Below are positions 23,301 to 38,300 of a stretch of 64,000 nt of DNA, piece after piece. The translations under genes were made by a program, and so were the position numbers. The number at the start of each line of letters is the position of its first letter. Within the stretch, counting starts at the first letter, position 1. The stretch covers positions 15,273,597 to 15,337,596 of the forward strand of contig NC_084775.1 of NCBI RefSeq assembly GCF_028858725.1, written 5' to 3'. Source of the stretch: Colius striatus (Eukaryota > Chordata > Aves > Coliiformes > Coliidae). Under the pieces are notes generated by a model. The model saw nothing but the letters and a program-made list of their open reading frames with translations, was not told the DNA's origin and did not search any database.

Positions 23301-26300
23301 CTCTCCTCTCCTGTATTAGCATTGGTCAGTTGACTGCAAAAGTCAACCTAACAAAACAAACACACTTGGACCAGTTTCCTGACTCGACTCCTCCCCTGCA
23401 TGTAAGGACCAGGGCAAAAGGAGTGACAGGAAAACATCACAGGGCTGGCAACCAGCACAGAACTCAGCTGACTCTGAAACTCAGGACCTACCAATGCTCC
23501 TCATGAACCTCCCCAGGTTCCCAACACCTCCAACAGAAAGCAGAGCAGGAAAGTGCATCCTTCCTTACCAGTTTGATCCTGTCCTCGCAGCGAAGGAGGT
23601 TGATCATCACCTGGAGGTGCTGGGGCAAATCACCTGTGGGGAAAGCAGAGAGATCATCAGGAAGGATCTCTCATTGCTGCACTAAGAGTCTTGATCTTCA
23701 ACGATGTGCAGAGGAGGTCAATGAACTTTGCTGTCCCAGAGAATACTAATAGAAGCGAGGGCACTGAGGAGAGGGGAGGAAGAGGCAGGAGGAACAACCC
23801 TGATCTGAAAACAAGAACAGAGAAGAAAAACTGTGACTGGTGAAACACACAGAGCACTGGGGGCTCAGCCCCACTGGCCTTAGGGAGGGTCTATCTGAAC
23901 AGGAGAAACCTGGGAGGAGGAAGGGCTGCAGGAGCAGCCCAGCTGGGCTGGTGGGCCCCTTCTCAAACAAGATGCTGCTCATGCAACGAGTCCCTGAGGC
24001 TCTGGAGCAGTGAGCACACTTGTGGTTGGTGAAAGCAAGAGAGAGGAACAAGGAATCTACGAGAAAACAAAAGCAGCTCACATCTAAGGGCTCGGTCGTG
24101 CACTCAGAACTTTCCACACAAGATAAAATCCTGCTGTAGGATGCTTGCTGGCTATATGAAATTGCTGACAATTAAAGAAACCCAAAGCCAAGCCTGACAC
24201 TCAAACACCCTCTTTGTGCCTGGAGTGTTTACTAAGCAGCAGACACACAGTACCACACTGTGCCTTTCCCACATGCTCCTGCTCCCAAAACGCCCCATGA
24301 TCTGATTTCTTCTTTCCCAGTAGCCACTTACTCCAGAACTGTCTGACAGGAGGCATAAAAACACTGGCTAAGTAGAATCCACTCTCCTGACAACCTCCCT
24401 ATCTGCTCATCAGCTCACCACACAACTCCCTACCACTCCTCCCCAGCAGCCTGGCACACTGAGGGGCACTGGGGGCAGAGGACAGACTGTTCCTGCACAG
24501 TGATAAACTCTTACAGGGCAGACTGTGATGAGTTAACTGAAAAGGGGATTTTCCTGAATATAAGGGGATATAAGGAGCTAAGAAACATACATCTACCCAG
24601 GGACCCAAATCCCATTAAAGCATTCCTCACTTTTACCAGCAACATCAAACCAAACCAGCAACAGGCAGTTTCAAAAGGACAAAGGCTGTCACAGCTGGCA
24701 TTGAAGGTCCCAAGCTCGAGATCACTGGAGGCTGGGAGAGCACTTGGAGACACGTCCCTGCCCTGCTGAACCAGTACCTCTAACTACAGAAGTGCTAGAG
24801 CTCTGTCACTCAGCCCATCCAATCTTCCTCCCCACAGGCCAAAGGGAAAGGCAAAAGTTCCATCAGTGAAGCCCAGGTGACACGGCTCCACGTGCAGCTG
24901 TGGAACACAGGGATCCACACTGAGCACAGGCTGGCTCAGCAGGCTGCCCTGCCTGAAGGATGCCACAGTGTCTGCAGAGAATAAACTTCTACCCCACTTA
25001 CAGTTCCCAGACAAGTCGAAATCAAGGCTCAGCAATCACAGGTCCCCATTGGAATCCAGCAAGCTGCAAACCTGCTGTTACTCAGGAGGTTGTACTAGGC
25101 CTGTGGTGACAATCAGGGGAGTCATCCATCCACCCACCCACGAAACAGAACCTCAGGAGCTGATTTAATCCACTACCTGCATGTTTGTGAGGATGCTGGA
25201 GGCTTCGCTGGCCCTGGGAGCTGTTTCCTTGCTGCAAGAACAGGGCTGCGCCTTTCACCATGAAAAAGCTTTCACTTAGGCTGGAAAACAAATGACAGAG
25301 GAAGTCAACTGCAAGGAAATGTCAGCAAAATGCATGCTCAGGTGTGTGTGCCTGGGGAAGGAAGGGCCTCCCCTCACCACCACGTAGGAGGATCCTGCCA
25401 TGGGCAGCTTTTCCCAAAGCCTGATCCTGCCTCCAGGATTTGTAACACCTCGTTTCCCACCGAGGCTTCATCACTTGGCCATTGCAGGAGACACACTGGC
25501 CTAAGCTGGCATGGGCTGGAAATGACTTTATTGTGTCATTACCAAATGCTGTAACTTTAAAACAGTAAAGGGTAAGTCTTCTTTGCAGGCTGAGACCTGT
25601 AAAATGACTGAAGATCCCACTCTGAGCAAATCAGTTCCTACTAGTCCTTGAGATCTCTTTGGAATGCAAAAACAACAACATGCAACCATCAACTGTGTGT
25701 AGGTTAAAAGAGGAAGGGAGGGCAGATGGAACCTGCACACCACAAGAGAAAGGAAGCTGCACTGAAACCTCAGGGGAAAACACAACTGACACAATAGCAA
25801 AGCCTTTGCTTTGCCCTGGGCCAGCTCCAGCCCTCCCGGGAAGTACAGCTGGGGAGGAGGCTGCAGGATGTGTGAACACAACTGCTCCCACAGACAGCAG
25901 CACACAGGCCCCAGAACACAGCTGAAGAGAAGGCTGAGCAGGTCAGTAGTTGGAGTGGGCACCAGCACAAGCCCACAGTACCACACTGAGCATCTCAGAC
26001 ACAGCCCTGGAGCTGACGTTGGCATCTCCCACAAGGCTGGACATGAGCATCCCCTGAGCCACCTTCCAGCTGCCACAGGAACTGCTGCCACTGCCTTTCC
26101 TACACAGCTTGGAACATCACAGGAGACATTTCTGCCCCATTTTCTGCCCCCCTGCTCTTCCAAACACAGACCACCATTAATTACTGCCTGCTATCTACTA
26201 AACATCGGCGCTCCCTTATGGGATGGTGCTGCATGGGAGCCACCCACGCTCTGGAAAACCATCCCCCACGAGTTACTACTCCCAGCACTCCTCTGCTCTG

Positions 26301-29300
26301 TTCCTTACTCAGGGGTCTCAGCCCTTGGAGCACTAATGCTCCCATTCTGCCTCAGCTTTTGCTGCGAGCTCAGCTCCTCCCTCCTCTCAGAACACAGCCA
26401 GGGTTCCCAGGCACAGCTCCCTCATTCCTCAACGGAGCCTTCAAGGTGCAAAACTCCCAGCAAAATCTGGACCAGCTTTCAACTGGAGATTCCAGTTCTG
26501 GAAGTCACAGAGCAGACAAGGGAGAGGCCACTGGGATGACTGCCCTCCAACCCGAGCTCTCCTCCGTCTCCACTCACCGCCAGCCCGTGGTCCTGAGCAG
26601 CGGCTCTGCTGCTGGGCTGACAGCAACAACTTGTGCACACAGGGATCTGCCTCCCCCTAAGTGAGCCAGGAAGGGCCTCGCTTCCTTCACACACCACATC
26701 TCACAGGAAAGCAGTGACACAGGCCAGAAGTTCCCCCAAGGCAGTGACACCACCACAGTGCACAGGCTGCTCAGCCAGAGACCAGCTCCACACACGCAGC
26801 TGGGGGAGGGGATGGTCAGGTAACACACGAGGAGCTCACTCACAGTGTTCCAGTATTCCCAAGAACTTGGGGAAATTCTTTGGGAAGGTGAAAAAGTATC
26901 CCAGAGGATATTTTTATCCCTAATAAAGTACTAACTGGGGTTTGTACAGCAGGAAAAACCTGGAAGAGACAGAGCCCCTTCCCAAAGGCACCAGGAACTC
27001 CTGCTCTCGCAGCCCATCTCGCCTGACACTCTCCTCTGGCAGCCAGGAAACCTCTTACAATAGAGCAGAATATTCCCAGTTGCAGGCAAATGAGAAAGCT
27101 GCAGTGCAGGAGCAGAAAGGACTGCAGGAGGACAACGCATCCAGCAAAATGTTTGTCCCCTTCTATCCACCTGCATGGCAATGACCTGCAAGGCAAAGCC
27201 CAGGGACCTGCTGAGAGCAGGGTTTCAGCGTCTGTCTCCTGATGTCTGCACCAACCTCAGGACACACAGCTCGCTGAGCCAGCCTGTGCCTCCCCAGCTC
27301 AGCCTGTCATGTCCCTGCAGAGCTAACACATCCCAGTGCCTCTTTGCTCGTGTTTTACACCCCACTGAAAGAGCAAGTTCCCCAGCACCATCCCTCTCCC
27401 CGCCCCAGGAGCACTCTCTGCTCTCAGTCACTTCACCCGCTCTGCGCCACAGCTAACGACACAGAAGTGAGACAAAGGCAAGGCATGAGATTCCAACCCA
27501 GTTTTAAACCACACTCCCACATCTAAAACTCGAGCCCTCTCCTAGAGACCAGCAGCACCCCCTCGTTGCAGAGCAGCCCCAGCTCCTGCCCCCCGGCCGC
27601 AGCATTTGTTAGCAGCGTAAAAACAAGTGGCTTATACGTACTAAGTTGCAGTGGTTCTCTTTGAACAGCAGAAGCATTGTGCTGGCCCAAGAGTCAGACA
27701 GAAGTCAGCAAACTCGAAAAGATTCATAACTAGCTGTAAAACTCACATCCTTCTGCTTCTAAGCCCATAAAAGAAAGAAAAGGAGGAAAAGAAAAGGTTG
27801 ACCGTGTATTGTGAGCGGAGCAGAGAAATCACATCTGCTGATGCTACCCGGGAACTGGATGGCTTCTACAGAACACTGTGTCTTCCACTGATAGCCTGGC
27901 TTGAAAAAGCACTTGTCCTAACATATCCTGATGAAAGAGGGCCATTCAAGAGAGGGAAAAACCAGCTGAGGCTCGTCTAATCACTTCCCTCCTCCAGACG
28001 TGTTTGTTTGTTTGCTTCCTGCCCGTGGTCCGAAGGCAGCTCCTATCAGCAGCCACACAGCCCACTGCTGCACAAGCCCATGTCCCCTGGGCCAGGGCCA
28101 GATAAAAAGCACCCTATCGACTAATGCCTGGTGGGATCTTTGCAGGGAACACACTGTGTGCCACCACTGTCACCCAGATATGACAAAGGCCTTTGGTGTC
28201 ACACTGAAACGCTTCTTCCCTTACTGTACAGCCCCATGGTTTGACTTGCAGGGTGACTCGTGAGTTACTGAGCTACTACTGAACAAGAAAGGCTTTCAGT
28301 CCCTTGGTATTTATTTGTTAGGGGCTGGCTATAACCAAACTCACTGAAGACTCGTTTCTTACCCCTGACTAACTCCTTCTGTAGGCACAAACCACAGTGA
28401 CATGCTGGCATCTCACCAGTCCCACCAGCCTAACCAGGAGCAGAAGCAGCTCTCTGTTCCAGTGTGGCCCAACTGGCACATGCACAGCAGAGACCACCCA
28501 CTCCCTGATGCCCTTCCAGGAACCCTGACCAGCACAAGAGGCACTGCAGGCTCTCAGAGAAATGCAGAGCCCACGAGGTCTGTCAGAGCCCCAGGATCCC
28601 GGTGCTCCAGCACTGCTGCAGACTCTCTCCCCTCTGCACCCTCAGCTTACCAACTGATGGCATGAAGTCGCTATGGGAGGTAAAATCCTACACTGACAGG
28701 CATCTGGGAAATGCCCTGAGCATCAGCAGCAGGGTACAGACTGCTACAGCACTTTGCTGTCCATACAGCAGGGGCCTTTCTGCACCCAGGGGCTGGCACG
28801 GAGAGGGTGCTCCACGGCCACAGCACTGCTGAGAGCAGGCTCCAGTGTCTCTTGCTTCACTGTCCCTTGGCTCTGTGCTGCTCAACTTGAAAAAGAAATA
28901 CTCCTTCCCCTTTGGGGAAGCTCCAGAAGAGCACTGCTGCAACACACATCAATCACATCTCAAGTTGCTTAAGAACACAGCAAGCAGTGGTTTTCAATCA
29001 TTACAAAATGCCACCCCCTGGGTCCACAAAGGCCAGTTAGTGATCTGCTGGAAACGCTGGCTTTGGGGGCGAGAGACAGAGCTGCTCGTGCTCCTGGACA
29101 CAGGAGGGCAGCTGCCAGGGGCTCAACAACTTTCCCCATGCAGCTTGCCTTGCTGCTGTGGCTCAGGCTGTGGTGTGGCCCAAGCACAAAACTTGTGTGC
29201 CTCAGGTATTCCAGGACCCTGCTCTAAGGGGAAATCTGAGGTGAGCTGCAACCACCCCACAGGATACAACAAAACACTCTGTTAATGTACCTTACAGCTA

Positions 29301-32300
29301 CTCAGCTCATCTCCAAGTAAATATCCAACCACAGGAGTTAGCAGAGAGAAAACCACTTTCCCTGGGAAGACACAGCCCAGCCTGAGCTTGGTTCAGCAGC
29401 CTCTTGCTAGCCTGAGAACTAAAGAACAGTACCTAGGTAAAAAGACCTTCAGAGGTCACCTTTGCCTGGCTGCTAGGTTGAAGTTGCATTCTCCTCTCCC
29501 AAAGAAATCACATTCCAGATGTCCTTTCAAGGTATCTGCTCCCACCTGAAGCTGCCTCTATTTAACCTTGCACCCTGAGCACCTCTCACAGTCGGCCTGT
29601 TGTGTCCTTGTGCAGCTCAGGCACAGAGCTCTCTGTTCAGAACAGCTCTGCAGTGGAGCCTTGCCCAGGCACAGGGCCACCACCGTGCTCTCTGAGCATT
29701 AAACCTCTGTTAAATTAAGTTTCTTAACTTCCCTCTCATTCATGGAACAAAACATGCACGTTTCACAGGGGCAGAGGTGGCCATCTGTCCCAGAGTGGCA
29801 GCAGCAGCCCCCACCTGAGCACCAGCAATGCCATGGTCAGGAGCTTGTCCTGCCCTTCCTACCCCCTGCACACATCTCTCCCCTGTAACCAGGTCTGTGT
29901 TTTGGGCAATAACATAAAGCACTATTTGCTCTTCCCAAAACTGGTTGCACTGTTACAGAGGCATGAACACAGTGGTGTCTCCCAGCTCCTTGGGTTGTAG
30001 GGCAAAGCGGCAGGGACAAAGTGCTTCCAAATTGGTAAGGTGAGGAAATAACAGGCCTCACAAGCCCCACCAAATTAAACACCCCCTTTCCACAGCCTCT
30101 CTGAGGACTGATTTCCCTCCCTTGTCTGCTCAGTCTGGATAAAGCCCATCTCATCCCAAGGCAAGAACAGGAACGTTGGCCCTGGACAGGGGCCTCCCCG
30201 TCCATCGGCTGCTCCCACAGCCCAGCCCTCAACACCACAGCGGGGGCGGTTTTAAGCCAGGGCTTGGCTGTAAGGAGCCAGAGGGCTGTCAGACAGTCAG
30301 ACTGAAACTGCAACATCAACTCCACTGGAAAGCAGCCCATGGAATGGAAAGGAGGATGTGGGGAGGGAAGCAGCAGCCCACGGGCGCCCCGAGGGCACAG
30401 CGAGAGCTCTGGGCTGGCAGGAGCCACAGCGACCACGGCCCCCAGCAGCACAGGGGCTGCCAGAAGGGCTCAGAGACACAAAGCAGCACTGGGGCAAAGC
30501 TGACTTCAGAGCTGCTCAAAGCTCCTGGCTCATGTGCTTGTGCACAACCTGAGGAGGCAGAGGCAGGAACTTTAACTGCAGCACTGAGTCATTTCTGAGG
30601 CTTTTTGAAGTACTTGGTGTGTTTCCAAGGGGCCTTTGCTGCGGTGTCAAGCAGCAGTCACGCAGAGCCAGCGTGATTCAATCACAGAATCTCAGGCTGC
30701 TTTGTGTGGGAAGGGACCTTAAAGCTCATGGAGTCCACTCCCCTGCCACGGGCACCTTCCACCAGGTCAGGCTGCTCCCAGCCCCATCCAACCTGCCCTT
30801 GGACACCTCCAGGGTGGGGGAATCCACTCTGGGCAACCTGTGCCAGGGCCTCACCACCCTCACAGGGAAGAACTTCTTCCTGACATCTCACCTCAATCTC
30901 CCTCTGTCAGTTTGGAGCCATCACCCCTTGTCCTGTCCCTACATGCCCTCGTACAAAGTCCTTCCCCAGCTTTCTTGTCAGCCCCTTCAGAGCCTGGGGG
31001 CTGCTCTGAGGTCTCTCTGCAGCCTTCTCCTCTCCAGGCTGGATAACCCCAACTGCTTCAGCCTGCCTTCCTAGCAGAGGAGCTCCAGCCCTCGGATCAT
31101 CTTCGTGAGCTCCTCTGGACTTGCTCCGGCAGCTCCACGTCCTCCTGCTGTTGGGGGCCCCAGAGCTGGATGCAGCACTTCAGGTGAGAACCATAAGGGA
31201 ATCCCCTCTACAAACACCACAGAGTATCACCAGAAGCAGCAGCTTTGCTGGGTTACACAGCCAGTGCTTCTCAGACTTCCTGAGCTGAACACAAGTCACC
31301 CCAAGGAGAACCCCAAAATGTAAGCTGTGAGGCACACTGAGGTCTGACATCCCTTCAGACACACCGAGCACATCTCCCCTTCCTCACAGGCAGCCGAGGC
31401 ACCACCATGCAACAGCACCAAGCTGCCTGTGAGAGGGTCAGGCAGCAGCCTCTGCTGAGGGGAGGGTCCTGCAAAGCCCCCCTGCAGGCACAAGCATCTC
31501 CCCCTCTGTTCCAAAGGGGGGTGAGATGGTTGTTGGGCAGGAAGCACCCACAGCCTTTGCTCTCCTGTTTTCAGCAGCACAGACACAGAAGGGGAGTCTG
31601 AGTGTGCCATTGTTGGGCTGCAAGGCGTGGGCCACAGCCCAGCCCAAGAATGCCAGGAAGGGTCTGAGACACTGCAGGCCATTCACAGATACAAATGCTC
31701 CTCCAGCACAAAGAACGAGGAAAAAACCTAAACCCATGGTGAAGGCCACAAAAGCTAATTCCCTGACAGAAGGAGAGTGCTGATGGTGTGCTCCAGCTGC
31801 TCCTGTGCATGGGAGGAACGATGTGGGGTCAGCCCTGGGTACTCCCCAGCCTCACCACACAGCTCCCAGAGCAGCAGGCAGCTCCCAGGGCACAGCAAGG
31901 CTCAGGCTGTGCCCCCAGACAACCTGGGAGCAGCTCAGATGAACTCTTCATGGAGAGGGAAGCAAACAAATTAGTAGGGCTGCTCTCTGTTCCAGCAGAC
32001 TTGAGCAAAATAAACCAGCAGAACAGCTCCCAAACAGCCAGGAAAGAGAAAATTCTAGGAATCCCTAGTACTGGGATGGTGAAAAGCCAAATGAAACATG
32101 AGCTTGTTTCCCAAGGAGAAAGAAATCCTTTTTGCTCATCCCACGAATCGCAGAGTTCAAAAAGGCAGGAGGCTGATCCCAGCCACAGGCAGATCTGTGT
32201 GTGCTTGGCACTCCCAGCTGGAATCACCACTTCTGCCATTCCCACTCACACATGATGTCATGCTTGTGATTGCTGCTGTCTCAGGAGGCTGCAGCCAGAC

Positions 32301-35300
32301 CTGCTCCCAGGCTCTGCACCGCTGCCCCTCCAGCTGCTCTAAAGGCACCTCTCGCTCTTGGGAGAGGAGTATTAACCCCACAGACACTGCCAGCAGCCAT
32401 GGCCCCAGCCTGTGTGCCTCTGTGGCAGGGCTGAGCAGTGCTGCTCCACACAGCTACACCCCAAAAGGGCTCTGGGATCCAAAGGGCATGTCCAGGGTAG
32501 GCAGCACAGGGAAGAGGCACTCACAGAGATCCCAGCACCAACACCAACGTGGCTTCCAGGCTAGTGCACCCTCTGCCATGCAGTGTTCTGGTGCTCTGAG
32601 GCAAGCCAGCTATTCCCAAAACAGCCTCCTTTTTCCTCTGCTAAAAGACACCCTGTGTTCTCCTCTGAGTCACAGCTGTGGCTGCAGGTAGAGGACAGAC
32701 TCACAGCCCTGAGCAGGAGCTGATCCTGCTCCTGTCCTCCTCCCCAGCCCAGCTGGCAGCACACAGCCCATCCTCCTGCATTCCTCCTGTCAACTCACTG
32801 CTTTAATCCCTTCCACCCTTTGCTGAAGTCACCCCACTTCACCCACTCAGCGGCGTCTCCCAGAGACAGGACACGGGAACAAGTGGAAACCCTCCAAAGG
32901 CGCCACTGGAAAAGAAAAGGAAGGTGAATAATAGTTTCAAGGACTGAGAAAGCAGCTCCCAAGCTGTGTGCACAGAGGTCAGCCAGGACACAGGCACCAA
33001 CAGCACAGGCAGCAGCACTGAGCACCCTCCAGGCAGCGGTGGCACAGCAACCCAAGGAACAGCTGAGCTGCTGGGTCTCAGAACGACTCCAAAAAAGGCA
33101 GCAGAGAGCAGGGAGCACTTCACAGACCCTGCAGCACTTCACAGGCTGCTAACGAAACACATCCGGAGGGATCAGGCAGGGTAAGAGCAGAGCCAGGACA
33201 GTTCTCTCAGCCCTCACACCCCCTCTGGTGTTGAGCTCGACTGCAGCCTGTCAGCCCAGCACCCCGGGGCAGGGCTGCACCCAGAGGCGAGGGGATGCCA
33301 GCCAAGCTGAGCTCAATGCCTCCTTCCTGCTGCCCTTCCCTTCAAACCCATGGCTCAGAGGCAGAATCGGTGTTGCAGAGAGCAGCAGACACCTGCAGCT
33401 CAGGAGCTCAGGAGAGCCCTGTGAGCAGCCCCACTGCTGCAGGGATGGGAGTGCTGGATGTGACCATTTGGGTGGCAGACAGGGCACACAAGCAGCTTTC
33501 TGGAAAATGTGAAAGGGATGTTTTGTCCCGTCTCCTGCATTTCTGGATGCCTTGGCCCTGGTGCTGAGCCCCAAAGATACTTGTAGGATCACAGAATGGT
33601 TTGGGTTGGACAAGCCCTTGGAGCTGCTGCAGTCCCAGCCCTCCCCTCACCCTGCCCAGCCCAGCACCAACCCCTGGCCCTCAGCACCTCAGCCCCAGGG
33701 CTTTGGGATCCCTCCAGGGCTGGGCACTCCCCCAGCTCCCTGGGCAGCCTGGCACAGGGGCTGACACCCCTCTCAGGGAAACAGTTCTGCCTCAGCTCCA
33801 GCCTCACCCTCCCCTGGGGCAACTTGAGCCCCTTTCATTATCACTTGGGAGCATAGCCTGACCCCCAGCTCCCTGCAACCTCCTGTCAGGGAGTGTCAGA
33901 GAGTGCTGCTGTCTCCCATCAGCCTCTTCTCCAGGCTCAGCACCCCCATTCCCTCAGCCCCTGTCCAGCACCCTTGTGCTCCAGCCCCTTCCCCAGCTCT
34001 GGCCCCGCTGCAGCCCCTCAGTGTCCCTGTGGCAGTGAGGGCTGTGCCTGTGAAGATGTTCAGTCCAAAAACACTTCTCCAAAAGCACCTGGCAGACCAC
34101 AGCTCTGACCCACAGGAGAAATCCCTGACTCACAGATCCTGGCAACTGATGATGAGTGATTACAGTGTTTAAAATCAAGAGGCATTTGGAACCAAAAGTA
34201 TTCTGACCCATCTCTAGCACCTACATACGCAGTAACCACACTGGCTTTGTGCAGGAAGCAGAAACAGTGCTCAGGGCAGGGCCAGTAGCTTAGATACCAG
34301 GGCCACTCGGGTTTTGCCAGACTGCTGAGGTTTCATGGGATAAAAAAAGCAGAGCAAAGATTTCTGCACAGTTCTGGAAGGGGTCTGATCACATCTGCAA
34401 ACTGGCAGAGCTCCTGCTGGACCCCGTAGCCCAGTAAACTCCTCACGTTGCTCAACCTCAAGTCAGCAACAGTTTCCTGGAAAGGCCAGAACTTCAGTAA
34501 GTGACAAGTGAGTGCAGGCTTCCTCAGCTCCAGGCTCTCTGAGCGTCCCCACACAGCCCAGCACCAAATGGAAAGGCCTAATTACATCTGCATGGGCTGC
34601 CCTGGGCGCAGCGAGGGCCAGGGGCTGGGAGCTGGCCGCCCGTCGTGGGCAGCAGCCGAGCAGGATGCTGCAGCCTCGCCAGGATGTGATTCAGCGTCCT
34701 GTTTTGAACCCTTCATCAAGTCAGCAACTTCTGCCCCTGCATCTCCCACCAAGCAACAGGGAGACAAGAACCTGTGCAGCCAGCAGGACGTGCCCAGCCC
34801 CCTCGTACCCCCAGCCCCACGCCACCCGAAGCTGTGCACACAGCTCCTTCACTCAGGGCTGCCTCCAGCTCATAAATCCCCCCAAAAAGCCAAGGAACGA
34901 GGTGCCAAACGACATTTTTTGGTGCACTGAAGTGTAACACACAATCAAGTCCAATGTGTAAACATGCTCAGCTGTGGTGGGGGCTCTGTGCAGAGCAAAC
35001 ACGTGTCTGCAGCTGCCTTTGCTCTTCAGGTTTCCCTAGTGAAGAGACCAGTCATTTGCCTGTGAAAACCTGCTTTATTGGAGCCATTTTAGCCCAAGTG
35101 CCTCCTCACACCACGGCCCCTGGCACGTGGCAGCTGGGATGATGCTCTGCAGCAGTGACTCTTCTTGTTGATGACTGCAAAGGGTGTTTCATGGAGCCAA
35201 GAACTCCACCTAATCCCTGCAGTGAGTGCAAAACCAAGTCAAAGCAAGGCCTGGTGAAACTCCACTGCCTTCCAAAGAAAATCACTTCATTAAGCTGCAA

Positions 35301-38300
35301 CAAAAAAGCAGGAACTAAAGGAACTGTCGAGCTGGTTATCGAACCAGTGTGGTGGAGTTTGGTCCCAAGCAGGGGACTGTGCAAAAGACAAAGGGGAGTG
35401 AGGTGGGAAGCAAGAGCCTCAGTGCCTGCTCCCACCACCAACAGCAGTAGGTCCCTGAGAGCTCAGAGCTGAGTGACTCTTACAGCTGAAGGTTTGAATG
35501 CTGAATAAAACCAGACTTAACACCTGATGAGGGTTCCAGGAGATCAGCTCATAGTCATCTACCAGGCTGCAGATGGGAGAAGGGCACTGGGGAACATGAA
35601 GTACACAGGATGGCATCAGCAAGAGAAGATCCCCAGCAGCCTCTTCTTCCCCTACCACTCCTCTGGCCTGCAGGACACCAGGTGCTCTGGGCAGGGTTCT
35701 CAGCACCCCCCTGGCCCTTGGCTGTGGCCACGCAGGATGCAGAGAAGCAGAGAGCAGCATCTGCTGGTAAAACACTCTGCAAATGTGCAAACCCCCAGTC
35801 CTGAGAACCTTCACCTCCCACAGCTGCTCCTGCCAGCTCTGAAAGCTGGGTTCAGTGGTGCCAAATGGGAACAGTTGTTCCCATAATGATCTTCAGGCTT
35901 GATCAGAGGCTGGAGACAACTGGCTCCCAGGCCCTTCAGCAGCTCAGCCTCCATCTCCCTGCAGAAGGTGCCTCAAAACACTCACCCGGCCCCGCTGCTG
36001 ACCTCATTCAGCCTGTGATTGGAAAGCCAACAATGGCAAAGATTACAGACTGACTGGCTAAACAAACTTTCTTGTGTTTGTAATTAAAACCAGTGATTAT
36101 CTTGCTGCATTTGCCAACCTCATCTGAGAAACAGCCAACACTCACAACACGACAGGCTTTGTGAAGCATCTCCTTTGGCTCACTGCTAGAGCCAGTCTGT
36201 GGAGAGAGATGGAAACCCAGCCAGTTGCATCAAAGTGCAGGGTAGGAGAAACTGCACATGGCCTGTTCTCCCAGAGCAGTGTGCTTGGAAAGAGCTCAGC
36301 TTTGCTCTCGGTCTCCCAGGCACCTGACGGCACCCTCTGCGAGGCCGCCTGAGCCGAGGAGCAGGAGGTGGCTCTGGGATAAGGCAGCGGGTGCTGAGCA
36401 CACAGGGCTGGTGTTCAGCTTGGGGGACTCTGGTTGTGCTTAAGTCTAAGGCCATTCATGCTCCCATGGACTTGAGCTATTAAGACCTGGGTGAGGTGTC
36501 TCAAGATCCTGTGGGTGCACTGCATCAGCAGGGAAAAAAACAAAGGGGTCAAGTCAGAACGTCCCGTGGCTGATGGGCACTGGGGAAGGAAGACTTCAGC
36601 ACACCACACAGGTAAGCCTTGCCTGCACCAGCTGCAACAAGCCTGACTTGGCTGGTACATCTGAGCCTGAGCTCTTCTACAATGGACCTTTACTCACTGG
36701 GGAGCAAGAGGGACAGATAAGGATTGTACCTTCCTGAGGCTTCCACAACATCTCTGGAGGTGAGAGAAAAAGATTTTAAAGCACATTCAAGTCTAAGGAG
36801 ATGCAGAAAACAACAACAGCTTTGAAATAAAAGCTGGACCTAAAACATGGCCCCTCAGCCTATTTTTAGGGTAGAAGCTGTGTTGGGGAGAAAACAGAAA
36901 GCAAGGCCTTGTGGAATGACAGACACCATGGAGCAGAGAGCAGCAAGACATGCAGCTGGTTATAAACCATGACATGGACACATCCCTCCAAATAAAGACA
37001 TCAGATGGCTGACATAACCAGCTCCAACTCTGCAGCCTTCAGTGGAGACACTGCAGTGATTTTGGAATGAATGAAAAGAACCTGCTCAGTAAGTTATGTC
37101 AGAAACATCCAACAGCACGTTCACCCTGTGTGGGGGAAAGGCTGTGGGAGCTGGCAGCAAGGTGAGATCTTTCCAACAACCCTTCCCTTTCCTAACCATG
37201 AGGATCTTTGAGGTTTGCAAGGTCAGGGCACAAATGGCAAAGCCCAGCTGTCACCTCCACCAAGGCCAGACCAGCATTTAAAGCTGCACAAGTATCATCA
37301 CAGCCTCATTTCTGCCTTTTTTTTTCCCCCAGAGCAGACTGGCACTCAGCTGCTGGAGAGGCAGGACCATGAAGTTGAACAATCCTGCCACCCCATGGGC
37401 ACTGGGCAGAGTCTCAGCACACTGATCCAGAGTAGCTGCCTGCAGGAAGGTGACAGGATCTCCCCACCTCCCCTCGAGAGGGGCTTCATCCACTGTCCAC
37501 ACAATGTCCACACTAGGGCAACAACATTTCCTCAGTCCCTGGCAGAGCTTCCCCACACCCTGAGCACAGCAAATGCTCTGCACCAGAGCCATTCTATTCT
37601 CAAGGCTCATCCAGTGATTTAATTACCAGATTCTTATCCTGAAAATTGCATGTGGAGGAGCAGCCCCAAGAGACTGAAGGACACAGAGGCTCTCGGGATC
37701 TCAAGCTGGTGCTGCAGCATTTTTCAATAGCCAGCAGAGAAGTATCAGCCTCTGAGTCCAGGCTCACTACACCCACCCCCACCACTGCCCTGGTCAGTGA
37801 GGGATGCAAAAAGGCTGGGCAGAACAAAGGTAGCCACAAAGCCAACGACTTGCCACTGATTGATCTGTAGGTTGTCAGTTCATTTGTAACAAAGAGGGAT
37901 AAAGCTCTGTGTCTTCTTTCAGCACAGGAGCCAAGCACATAAAAGTAGAGGCCAACATAGTGGTTGTCCAAGTGTTAGTACTTAATGTGACACGGTTTCC
38001 CATGCACAGGACCTAAGGATGTGTTGCTATTCACGACTCCAGCAGGTTCCTGCTTGAACCTTCCGTTGGACAATGAGCCCACAACCAAGCTGGGAGCAGA
38101 ACCAGGAATCCTGGATTTGGCTTTAACTGAAACAAAAGGTGTTCCCCAGAAAACAAGCCAACAAATGACACTGCCCACTGCCATCAGGTGCCCATCCCCA
38201 GGAGACCACACAGCCACCAAACACACACTTCTGACCAGAAGCCAGGCCCAGGCTTCCCAGAGGGGCTGCAGCCATGACAAATGGCAAGGCCTGACACTTT

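Noticed and set aside
27798-27980. 60-codon plus-strand frame in SSH1 intron 2
   Set aside because: Short, no splice sites, no recognisable family; expected by chance in 14 kb.
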